In this document: positions 56,817 to 64,000 of the stretch, piece after piece
Layout: each line of letters starts with the position of its first letter
Position numbering within the stretch: the first letter of the stretch is position 1
From: Alkalibacterium subtropicum
GTDB lineage: Bacteria > Bacillota > Bacilli > Lactobacillales > Carnobacteriaceae_A
NCBI RefSeq assembly: GCF_900112455.1
Contig: NZ_FOLT01000007.1
Span: forward strand, 41,882-105,881
Length of the DNA: 64,000 nt
Direction: 5' to 3'
The notes under the pieces: model-generated
Told to the model about the DNA's origin: nothing
The model's database searches: none
The model's input: only the letters and a program-made list of their open reading frames with translations
Translations under genes and position numbers: made by a program

Positions 56817-58802
56817 TCACAACTCTACAGTTTCTTCCACTTCTTCAAGAATTTCATTGGTTTCTAAAATGCTGCCTTCCTCTTCAAGCGAGAATTCAAC
56901 ATGTTCTTCGATCCATTTACGACGGGGATCGACTTTGTTCCCCATGAGAACAGACACGCGGCGTTCAGCCTGTGCCACATCATCGATCGTCACACGTATG
57001 AGCGTACGTGACTCGGGATTCATCGTTGTATCCCACAACTGGTCAGCGTTCATCTCACCGAGACCTTTGTAACGCTGAATGATATAGCCTTTGCCGAAAG
57101 TTTCAAGTAGCTTATCCAGTTCTTCATCCGTCCAGGCATACTCGATGACTTCTTTTTTGCCTTTGCCTTTGGACACTTTATATAAGGGCGGAAGCGCAAG
57201 ATACACCTTGCCTTCTTCGATCAAGGGTCTCATGTAACGATAGAAGAAGGTCAATAACAGCACCTGGATATGTGCGCCGTCCGTATCCGCATCGGTCATG
57301 ATGACGACCTTATCGTAATTGCAGTCTTTGATATCGAATTCCGGTCCGACACCGGCCCCGATCGTGTAGATCATTGTGCTGATTTCTTCATTTTTTAGGA
57401 TATCCTGCATGTTCGCTTTTTCTGTATTGATGACCTTACCACGTAGAGGCAGGATCGCCTGGAATTTTCTGTCTCGTCCTTGCTTGGCCGATCCACCGGC
57501 GGAATCTCCCTCGACCAGATACAGTTCGTTCTTTTTAGCGTTTTTACTTTGCGCCGGTGTCAGTTTACCTGACAGCAGAGTTTCTTTACGTTTCTTTTTC
57601 TTGCCGTTACGGGATTCATCTTTTGCTTTACGTGCCGCTTCCCGGGCTTCTCTGGCTTTGATTGCTTTACGGACGATCTGCTGACTCATTTCTCCATTTT
57701 CAGCCAGCCAGAAGTTGAACTGCTCTGAGATGACCGTGTCACAAGCCGCACGTGCTTCTGTCGTTCCCAGCTTGCTCTTCGTCTGACCTTCGAACTGAAG
57801 GAGTTTCTCAGGGATGCGGACAGATAAAATGATTGCGATCCCCTCGCGCACGTCCGTCCCTTCCAGGTTCTTGTCACGCTCTTTAAGCAGGTTCACACGC
57901 TTAGCGTATTCATTAAAGGTCTTTGTAATCGCCGTTTTCGTTCCGATTTCATGCGTCCCGCCATCTTTGGTCCGTACATTGTTGACAAAGCTCAGCAGGT
58001 TCTCCGAATACCCGTCATTGTACTGAAAGGCACATTCCACTTCGATGCCTTTATACTCCCCTTCGAAATAGGCGATCGGCGTCAGTGTATCTTTTTCTTC
58101 ATTGATGTAATCAACGAATGCCTTGATTCCTTCTTCATAGTGAAAGACTTCTTCGGCATCCTCTTTCCGTTCATCTTTGACTGTGATCGTGACATCTTTT
58201 AAAAGGAAAGCCGATTCTCTCAAACGTTCACTTAGAATAGAAAATGAATAGTCCGTCGTTGAAAAGATGTCAGGGTCCGGTTTGAAATGCACCGTCGTTC
58301 CGGTCATTTTTTTCTGGCCTTTTTTCTTTGTCAATTTGCCGGCAGGTTTTCCGCCTTTTTTAAAATGCTGGGTATATTCAAAGCCGTCACGGTTGACTTG
58401 GACCGTCAACTCTTCAGACAGCGCATTCACAACAGAAGCACCAACACCATGCAGACCGCCGGATGTCTTGTAGCCTCCTGTCTGGCCGAATTTACCCCCG
58501 GCGTGCAGGACCGTAAAGATGACCTGGATCGTCGGGACACCGGATTTATGCATCCCCGTCGGCATGCCGCGACCGTCATCTTTGACCGTGATACTGTTGT
58601 CTTTATGGATCGTGACATCGATCCGCGAGCCGAATCCGGCCAGCACTTCATCCACTGCGTTATCCACGATCTCGTAGACAAGATGATGAAGCCCTCTGGA
58701 GTCCGTCGATCCAATATACATGCCCGGACGTTTTCTGACAGCGTCCAGACCTTCCAATACTTGAATTGAACTATCATCGTAATTATTTTTTGCCATTACC
58801 AC
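56817..58802 (-). CDS. parE: DNA topoisomerase IV subunit B
   Basis: About 661 residues. GHKL ATPase start VLEGLDAVRKRPGMYIGST, EIVDNAVDEVLAG and the GGLHGVGASVVNALS lid; the TOPRIM motifs LVEGDSAGG and MTDADTDGAHIQ follow near 430 and 500. The GTG at 58802 has AAAGGAG five bases away; an ATG at 58796 is also possible and differs by two residues. Forms topoisomerase IV with ParC, encoded next. Confidence 0.95.
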   Translation of the reverse strand: MVMAKNNYDDSSIQVLEGLDAVRKRPGMYIGSTDSRGLHHLVYEIVDNAVDEVLAGFGSRIDVTIHKDNSITVKDDGRGMPTGMHKSGVPTIQVIFTVLHAGGKFGQTGGYKTSGGLHGVGASVVNALSEELTVQVNRDGFEYTQHFKKGGKPAGKLTKKKGQKKMTGTTVHFKPDPDIFSTTDYSFSILSERLRESAFLLKDVTITVKDERKEDAEEVFHYEEGIKAFVDYINEEKDTLTPIAYFEGEYKGIEVECAFQYNDGYSENLLSFVNNVRTKDGGTHEIGTKTAITKTFNEYAKRVNLLKERDKNLEGTDVREGIAIILSVRIPEKLLQFEGQTKSKLGTTEARAACDTVISEQFNFWLAENGEMSQQIVRKAIKAREAREAARKAKDESRNGKKKKRKETLLSGKLTPAQSKNAKKNELYLVEGDSAGGSAKQGRDRKFQAILPLRGKVINTEKANMQDILKNEEISTMIYTIGAGVGPEFDIKDCNYDKVVIMTDADTDGAHIQVLLLTFFYRYMRPLIEEGKVYLALPPLYKVSKGKGKKEVIEYAWTDEELDKLLETFGKGYIIQRYKGLGEMNADQLWDTTMNPESRTLIRVTIDDVAQAERRVSVLMGNKVDPRRKWIEEHVEFSLEEEGSILETNEILEEVEETVEL

Positions 58803-58993
58803 AGATTCTCCTTTGATTCTTCACATGCTGATGTTTCATGAGTTAACGTTTTATGATAAATATAGATTGTGTACTCTTTCATTAAAAGCCAAGCACTATT
58901 AATCTTACCATAATTTAAGCGGCATGTGTAAAAAACCTTTGTTCCCGTCCACTTCATGTGACTCAAGGCGTCTGCGGTGCCCGCCATCTTTTA

Positions 58994-59022
58994 TTGTCGC
59001 GACGGTCCCCGCATGGTAGAAT
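58994..59022 (+). promoter_or_regulatory. Promoter of plsY
   Basis: TTGTCG (58994-58999) and TAGAAT (59017-59022) are 17 bp apart. It lies in the short region divergent from parE. Confidence 0.6.
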
Positions 59023-59060
59023 AATAAAGGATCAAGGGACAACTTAAGGAGGATATACAT

Positions 59061-59660
59061 TTGATTGAATTTTTTCTAATTGCTGCTGCCTATCTGCTGG
59101 GGTCCATCCCCTCGGGTGTGTGGATCGGCAAAGCATTTTATAAGACAGATATAAGAGAGCACGGGAGCGGAAATTCAGGTACCACGAATACTTACCGTGT
59201 TCTGGGGAAATGGGCCGGAACAGTCGTATTGATCATGGACATTGCTAAAGGCACGCTGGCAGTACTGCTGCCCCTGTGGTTTGGTGTGACGATCCATCCC
59301 ATGTTCATCGGGTTATTCGCGATCATCGGTCATGTCTATCCGATCTTTGCCGGATTCAAAGGCGGGAAAGCCGTCGCCACGACTGCAGGCGTCGCTCTGG
59401 GTGCTCAACCCCTCTTCGTCCTGGTTTTGATCATGGTGTTTGCAGGCATTCTGTACACATCCAGCATGGTCAGTCTAGCGAGCGTGCTGACTTTGATCCT
59501 TGCTGCGGTCGCTTCGCTCTTCGTGGGTGACTGGGTCTTTACGGCCATCGTCTGGATCGCTATGGTCCTCGTCGTCGTCAGGCACAGGGCAAACATAGAC
59601 CGGATCCGCAGAGGAGAAGAAAACAAAGTACCTTTTGGACTCAACCGTTCAAAAAAATAG
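59061..59660 (+). CDS. plsY: Acyl-phosphate glycerol-3-phosphate acyltransferase
   Basis: 199 residues, about five membrane helices. PlsY motifs are all there: YLLGSIPSGVWIGK at the start, HGSGNSGTTNTYRVLG near 35, FKGGKAVATTAGV near 102. It adds the first acyl chain to glycerol 3-phosphate using acyl phosphate from PlsX. The start is TTG with GGAGG 8 bases upstream. Located opposite parE, the arrangement known from many Firmicutes. Confidence 0.95.
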   Translation: MIEFFLIAAAYLLGSIPSGVWIGKAFYKTDIREHGSGNSGTTNTYRVLGKWAGTVVLIMDIAKGTLAVLLPLWFGVTIHPMFIGLFAIIGHVYPIFAGFKGGKAVATTAGVALGAQPLFVLVLIMVFAGILYTSSMVSLASVLTLILAAVASLFVGDWVFTAIVWIAMVLVVVRHRANIDRIRRGEENKVPFGLNRSKK

Positions 59661-59661
59661 T

Positions 59662-59721
59662 AAAAGACCTTTTCCAGCTCTGTCGGTTTGTTCTGACTGA
59701 GCGTGAAAAAGGTCTTTTTTT
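59662..59721. terminator. Bidirectional terminator
   Basis: AAAAGACCTTTT (59662-59673) pairs with AAAAAGGTCTTTT (59706-59718), with an inner GCTC/GAGC pair, between plsY and the convergent GGDEF gene. Confidence 0.85.
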
Positions 59722-60706
59722 ATCCGATGATCCTGTTTTTTCCGGAAGCTTTTGCTTTATACAAGTTTTTATCTGCTTCCTTTAGCACATCCTCATGATC
59801 TCCCTGATCATAGAGTGTGAAGCCGCCACTGATAGTCAAAGACTCGAGTTTCAGGAATTCATTGGTTTCGATCGCCATCCGACAGTCATTGAGATGCTGT
59901 TCTGCAGCCTCTTTTGTGGTGTCAGGTAAAAGGATCAGGAATTCTTCGCCGCCATAACGTCCGACGATGCCCTTTTTATCCAGTTTACGTTCCAGTGTCT
60001 TGGCGATTTCTTTGAGCACATAGTCCCCAAAGACATGTCCCTTGGTGTCGTTGAGCTGTTTAAAATCATCAATGTCCACCATGCTGACAGCCAGTTTCTT
60101 GCCCTTGACCGCTGAATCGATCATATGCGTCTTCAATTCTCTGATGACGGCTCGGCGGTTCCTGATCTCTGTCAGTTCATCCTTGTCGACCAGTTCGATC
60201 AGTGAAGACGTCAGATCCTCGAGATTCTCCACTTTACTTTTCTGCTTAGACACATCGAACACGATGCCTGCAGCAAAGAGAGGCGCCCCGTCTTTTGCTC
60301 TTTTCGTGACTTTGCCACGGTCATAGTACCATTTCCAGGAGCCGTCCTTGGCCTTTATGCGGTACTCGACTTCGTAAACGGGAGTGAGCCCTTCCAAGTG
60401 CCGGCGCATATTCTCCATCACAGATTCATAATCCTCAGGATGCAGCTTATTTGTGAAAAAATCGTAAGGGATCTTTTCAGGCAATTCATCGATAGAGTAG
60501 CCGATGGCCTCTACTTTCAGGGGATTAAAGACCACATCATTGGTCTGGATGTTCCAGTACCAGTGACCAAGATTCCCTTTCCAGGGATAGTCCAGTTTCA
60601 CTTCTGCCTCTTTTTCGGCCAGAAGTTCATCGATCAGCATTTTTTGAGCGTTGATCTTTAAAAGCAGTTCCTCTTTTGTCTTTTCCCGCAAGTTCTCACT
60701 CGTCAT
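59720..60706 (-). CDS. PAS-GGDEF diguanylate cyclase
   Basis: 328 residues. A helical start (1-38), a PAS/PAC domain at about 45-160 (GHWYWNIQTNDVVFNP, HPEDYESVMENM, EVEYRIKAKDGSWKWYYD), a short helix, then a GGDEF domain at about 175-328 with DIDDFKQLND and the active loop GRYGGEEFLILLP. The intact GGEEF motif predicts synthesis of c-di-GMP from GTP; PAS probably senses a small molecule or redox state. No membrane helix. It begins 21 bp after hslU and so belongs to xerC-hslV-hslU, where codY stands in many Firmicutes. No EAL or PilZ gene lies in the window. Confidence 0.9.
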   Translation of the reverse strand: MTSENLREKTKEELLLKINAQKMLIDELLAEKEAEVKLDYPWKGNLGHWYWNIQTNDVVFNPLKVEAIGYSIDELPEKIPYDFFTNKLHPEDYESVMENMRRHLEGLTPVYEVEYRIKAKDGSWKWYYDRGKVTKRAKDGAPLFAAGIVFDVSKQKSKVENLEDLTSSLIELVDKDELTEIRNRRAVIRELKTHMIDSAVKGKKLAVSMVDIDDFKQLNDTKGHVFGDYVLKEIAKTLERKLDKKGIVGRYGGEEFLILLPDTTKEAAEQHLNDCRMAIETNEFLKLESLTISGGFTLYDQGDHEDVLKEADKNLYKAKASGKNRIIG

Positions 60707-60727
60707 TTACGCACCCCAATAACTGTT

Positions 60728-62152
60728 TTATAGGATATATCGGCTGAGGTCTTTGTTCTCGACGATATGCCCGATTTTGTCTTCAACATATTTTTCTGTG
60801 ATCTTCACTTCACCCATCGTCATGTCCGGCGACTCGAACAGCAGATCTTCAAGCAGGCGCTCGAGGATCGTATGCAGACGACGTGCCCCGATATTGTCTG
60901 TCGAATCATTGACGTCAAAAGCGATCTCAGCGATTTTTTCGATCGCTTCCATCGTAAAGATCACGTTGATGTTTTCGGTTTCCAGTAAGGCCCGGTACTG
61001 TTTCACCAGCGCATTTTCCGGTTCTGTCAGGATCTTGACAAAATCATCTTTCGTCAAATCGTCCAGTTCCACGCGGATCGGGAAACGTCCCTGGAGCTCT
61101 GGGATCAGATCACTTGGCTTGGATAAATGGAAGGCACCGGAGCCGATGAACAGGATATGATCCGTATTGACCGTTCCGTATTTCGTACGGACACTGGATC
61201 CTTCAACGATCGGCAGGATATCTCTCTGGACACCTTCTCTGGACACCTGACCGCTGTTCTGCTGCCCTTTAGAGGTTATCTTATCGATTTCATCCACAAA
61301 GATGATGCCTGAGTTCTCAGTCAGGTGGATCGCGTCTGAGTAGATATCTTCCGTATTGATAAGTTTGTCTGCTTCTTCTTCCGTAAAGATATCGACGGCT
61401 TCTTTCACTGTGACTTTACGTTTCACTTTTTTAGCAGGCGTCAGCTGACCGAACGTTTCTGACAAGTCGATGCCCATCTGTTCCAGCGGCTGACTCATCG
61501 GGCTGCTGGTTGCTTTTTTCTTTTCTTCCACTTTGATCTCAACTTCTCTTGAGTCAAGGATACCGCGACTGATCTGATCGATCAGTGCATCGCGTTTGGA
61601 AGAGATTTCTTCCGTTACTGTTTCTTCTTCCTCATCGGCATTCTGGTTGAACTGGTTCGGGTCCATCCCCATCCCTTTGAACATGCCGGCTAAAGGATTG
61701 TTGTCATAGCCGCTTTTTTCCTTTTTGATACCGGGAGCCAGCGCTTTAGCCACGCGTTCGATGGCTCGTCTTTCAGCGCGTCCACGCACATTTCTGCGGT
61801 ATTCATCCCGAACCAGCTGGATGGCAGATTCCGTCAAGTCACGGACCATGGATTCCACATCCCGGCCGATGTACCCGACTTCTGTGAATTTTGTTGCCTC
61901 CACTTTGATGAAAGGAGCATCCACGATAGCAGCCAGACGACGGGCGATCTCTGTTTTACCGATACCGGTCGCACCGATCATCAGGATGTTTTTCGGTGTG
62001 ATCTCCTTCTGCATGTCGTCATCGAGTTTCAGACGGCGGTAGCGATTGCGCAAAGCGACCGCGACAGCTTTTTTAGCGTCCTTCTGACCCACGATATATT
62101 TATCCAGTTTCGTTACGATTTCTCTTGGTGTTAAATCATTTCTAGCTTTCAT
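60728..62152 (-). CDS. hslU: ATPase subunit of the HslUV protease
   Basis: 474 residues. Walker A is GATGIGKTEIA (Lys66), Walker B IIFVDEIDKI near 290, and the C-terminal tail VENKDLSRYIL that enters HslV is present. The intermediate (I) domain lies at about 110-240. It unfolds proteins and feeds them to HslV. AAGGAG precedes the ATG. Third gene of the operon, 13 bp after hslV. Confidence 0.96.
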   Translation of the reverse strand: MKARNDLTPREIVTKLDKYIVGQKDAKKAVAVALRNRYRRLKLDDDMQKEITPKNILMIGATGIGKTEIARRLAAIVDAPFIKVEATKFTEVGYIGRDVESMVRDLTESAIQLVRDEYRRNVRGRAERRAIERVAKALAPGIKKEKSGYDNNPLAGMFKGMGMDPNQFNQNADEEEETVTEEISSKRDALIDQISRGILDSREVEIKVEEKKKATSSPMSQPLEQMGIDLSETFGQLTPAKKVKRKVTVKEAVDIFTEEEADKLINTEDIYSDAIHLTENSGIIFVDEIDKITSKGQQNSGQVSREGVQRDILPIVEGSSVRTKYGTVNTDHILFIGSGAFHLSKPSDLIPELQGRFPIRVELDDLTKDDFVKILTEPENALVKQYRALLETENINVIFTMEAIEKIAEIAFDVNDSTDNIGARRLHTILERLLEDLLFESPDMTMGEVKITEKYVEDKIGHIVENKDLSRYIL

Positions 62153-62165
62153 GTCATCAGTCTCC

Positions 62166-62705
62166 TTACAGTTTTTCGGTTACGATATTATGATTGGTAT
62201 ACACACAGATGTCAGCAGCGATCGTCAGGCTGTCTTTAGCGATTTCTTCCGCCGAGAGCTTTTCTCCGTGTTTTTTCAGTGCACGGGCAGCTGACAAGGC
62301 AAAATTCCCGCCTGAACCGATGCCTAAAATGCCGTCGTCCGGCTGGATGACTTCACCATTTCCGGAGACTAAAAGCATCTGTTCCTTGTTCATCACGATG
62401 AGCAGGGCCTCCAGATTTTTCATCATTTTATCTGTGCGCCATTCCTTGGCGAGTTCGACCGCCGCCCGCATCAGATGGCCGTTGTACTGGTTCAGATAGC
62501 CTTCAAACTTTTCTTCAAGAGTAAACGCATCAGCCACACTGCCGGCAAAACCGACGAGGACTTCATTGTTGTATATTTTTCTTACTTTACGGGCTGAGCC
62601 TTTCATAATGACTTTCTCGCCCATCGTGACCTGACCGTCTCCAGCCATGGCACATTCGCCATTATGTTGGATAGCTAAAATCGTCGTTGCATGAAACTCT
62701 GTCAT
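62166..62705 (-). CDS. hslV: Peptidase subunit of the HslUV protease
   Basis: 179 residues from the ATG at 62705, chosen for GGAGG 8 bases upstream; an earlier frame start would add five residues over the ribosome site. The N-terminal [16 protein letters not shown] matches the CodW form of Bacillus, in which an extended N terminus carries the active residue; here Thr2 would be exposed after removal of Met, with the classic TT pair at 7-8. [21 protein letters not shown] is the conserved following block (first part). Forms the central chamber with HslU. Confidence 0.95.
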   Translation of the reverse strand: MTEFHATTILAIQHNGECAMAGDGQVTMGEKVIMKGSARKVRKIYNNEVLVGFAGSVADAFTLEEKFEGYLNQYNGHLMRAAVELAKEWRTDKMMKNLEALLIVMNKEQMLLVSGNGEVIQPDDGILGIGSGGNFALSAARALKKHGEKLSAEEIAKDSLTIAADICVYTNHNIVTEKL

Positions 62706-62734
62706 TTTGTTTTCCTCCATTTTAAAGTGTTTAG

Positions 62735-63631
62735 TTACGCTCTTGGGTGGTAAGAATTGTAGTCCTTCTGCAGGTGCTCGGTGGTCACATGCGTATAGAT
62801 CTGCGTCGAAGCCAGACTCTTATGCCCCAGCAGTTCCTGCACCGTTCGTATGTCCGCGCCATTATTAAGTAAATGAGTCGCAAAGGTGTGTCGAAGCATG
62901 TGCGGGGTGATATTATGAGACAGCGCACTCTTTTTGATCAATTGTGTCAATACGAACTGAATGCCGTTTTGAGTGATCTGATCCCCATGATGGTTAATAA
63001 AAAGATGATCATGGTCTTTCCTGTATTTTAACATCAGCGGCTTTCTTCCATCTTCGATATAGGCCTTGACGGCTTCACTTGCATAATGCCCGAAAGGAAT
63101 ATAGCGTTCCTTTCGGCCTTTTCCTTTAACGAAGAGCATACCCATCTCAAAATCGATATCCTGCAGCCGGATGCCCTGACATTCGCTCACACGGATCCCT
63201 GTCCCGTAAAGCAGTTCTAAAAGAGCCTGATTGCGCAGGTCAAGCGGCGCATCGCCTTCTGCAGCTTCAAACAGCACCTTCATTTCTTCTTCATAGAAAA
63301 AGCTGGGCAAGCGTGAGCCGCGTTTTTTCAGATGCAGATAAGAGAATGGGTTGTCCTTAACGATCTCGTTGTTGAGTAAAAACTGATAAAAAGCACGCAT
63401 ACTGGATATCTTCCGGGAGATCGAAGCACGCGAATATTCTTTATCCGTTAAATAACTCAGATATATGCGCGCGTCAGACAATTCCACTGCCAAGATATCC
63501 TCTTCCCCTGTTTCTTTTAAAAAACGCTCAAACGCCAGTAAATCGTCAATATAAGCAAGATTCGTATGCTCAGAATAATGCCGTTCATTGGTCAGATAGT
63601 TTGAAAAAAGGCGGATCCATTTATTTTCCAT
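62735..63631 (-). CDS. xerC: Tyrosine recombinase XerC
   Basis: 298 residues. N-terminal SAM-like core-binding domain (1-100), then the catalytic domain with Arg147 (GTGIRVSE), Lys171 ([12 protein letters not shown]), His244 and Arg247 ([12 protein letters not shown]), His270 (LLGHKS) and nucleophile Tyr279 (TQIYTHV). It resolves chromosome dimers at dif with a partner. First gene of the operon xerC-hslV-hslU-GGDEF; TGAGGAGAG precedes the ATG. Confidence 0.93.
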   Translation of the reverse strand: MENKWIRLFSNYLTNERHYSEHTNLAYIDDLLAFERFLKETGEEDILAVELSDARIYLSYLTDKEYSRASISRKISSMRAFYQFLLNNEIVKDNPFSYLHLKKRGSRLPSFFYEEEMKVLFEAAEGDAPLDLRNQALLELLYGTGIRVSECQGIRLQDIDFEMGMLFVKGKGRKERYIPFGHYASEAVKAYIEDGRKPLMLKYRKDHDHLFINHHGDQITQNGIQFVLTQLIKKSALSHNITPHMLRHTFATHLLNNGADIRTVQELLGHKSLASTQIYTHVTTEHLQKDYNSYHPRA

Positions 63632-63769
63632 GCGTATCTCTCCTCACCTTCTCTATTTTACCATATGCGAGACATTCAGGCACACAAAGAAAGTGGGATG
63701 TATGCGTCAAGTTTTTCTCGGTAACCTTTAACTAGTAGAATTAACAGAAATTATGTTGTGTTAATATTT

Positions 63770-64000
63770 TTAGGAAAATGCCTGGCCTAATTTCCCAATG
63801 AAGCTACTCACAGGGTCAAAGTTGGATATTTTCCCAGTTTGAACAGTGTGTGTGGTTGAACGAGGCTTTTTCAAAGCCTGACGGACTGCTCCCTTAAGAT
63901 CTTCACCTAACGGTTCAACGATAGAATCAACTTTTGTGGTCAAAGCTTTTTCCAGAAGACTGTTTTGCTCTGCTGTTAGTAATGCTACGACATTAGCTAC
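63770..64000 (-). CDS. C-terminal part of an unknown protein (cut by window edge)
   Basis: An open frame enters from the right edge on the minus strand and ends at TAA (63770-63772). The 76 visible residues are protein-like, with LLEKALTTKVDSIVEPLGED, GAVRQALKKPRSTTHTVQTG and the end SSFIGKLGQAFS. Composition is helical and amphipathic. There is no start in the window. No family can be named from this fragment. It would lie upstream of xerC in the same direction, about 140 bp away. Confidence 0.6.
   Translation of the reverse strand, partial: VANVVALLTAEQNSLLEKALTTKVDSIVEPLGEDLKGAVRQALKKPRSTTHTVQTGKISNFDPVSSFIGKLGQAFS

Noticed and set aside
54319..58802. gyrB-gyrA instead of parE-parC
   Set aside because: The order B-A also fits gyrase, but the protein lengths, the divergent plsY and the C-terminal repeats without a clear GyrA box favour topoisomerase IV.

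Overview
The window reads as chromosomal DNA of a low-to-moderate GC Gram-positive bacterium of the order Lactobacillales, most likely a Carnobacteriaceae-type lactic acid bacterium. The evidence is the gene set: parE-parC, an xerC-hslV-hslU operon, Mn-dependent pyrophosphatase, pflB-pflA opposite adhE, a four-gene arginine deiminase cluster, a DeoR-regulated fructose PTS, an acetyl-branch lysine operon under a lysine riboswitch, and SatD, DUF2200 and YqgV proteins. Strong AGGAGG-type ribosome sites, frequent GTG/TTG starts and CcpA-type cre sites agree. Genus is not assigned. No rRNA, tRNA, insertion sequence, prophage or CRISPR array was seen.

Layout. 1-5.2 kb: a YeeE/YedE sulfur transporter, a lipoprotein, an unknown cytoplasmic protein with an OsmC-family peroxidase, and a general-stress dehydrogenase. 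5.3-26 kb is an accessory zone of mostly single-gene units separated by terminators: SatD and a membrane protein, a large M16C peptidase, a thiamine-binding YqgV protein, an esterase, membrane proteins, a membrane-anchored protein with three Ltp repeats, a patatin, an ArsR regulator, a phospholipase D-like protein, a class-1 isoprenoid-synthase-like protein, a SAM-I riboswitch in front of an orphan 86-residue protein, an AT-rich gene-poor kilobase, and a DUF2200 protein. 25.6-29.2 kb: fructose operon fruR-fruK-fruA (minus). 29.4-34.3 kb: arcA-arcB-arcC-transporter (minus). 34.8-41.9 kb: lysine riboswitch and lysC-asd-dapA-dapB-dapD-deacetylase-alr2-like. 42.5-48.1 kb: a polytopic membrane protein, ppaC, pflA and pflB. 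48.5-52.5 kb: adhE and a potassium channel. 52.6-58.8 kb: an ECF sigma/anti-sigma pair, parC and parE. 59-63.6 kb: plsY, a PAS-GGDEF diguanylate cyclase, hslU, hslV and xerC, then the C-terminal end of a gene cut by the window edge.

The most unusual signal is not a gene. At least seven intergenic stretches hold tandem arrays whose units recur every 51 or 52 bp: 1-110, 2712-2995, 5311-5835, 7806-8125, 12330-12560, 25190-25365 and 43630-43889. They fall into about five families with unrelated-looking sequence but the same period. Three families have a visible inverted repeat followed by a short spacer. 52 bp is close to five turns of B-DNA, so equivalent positions would lie on one face of the helix. 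None of the repeat types I know fits this description.

How the genes work together: arc (ATP from arginine, ammonia release), pfl/adhE (anaerobic pyruvate dissimilation) and fruA/fruK (fructose entry) form a fermentative energy set. Cre-like sites stand in front of arcA and adhE. The lysine operon resembles the staphylococcal dap operon, including an alanine-racemase-like last gene.
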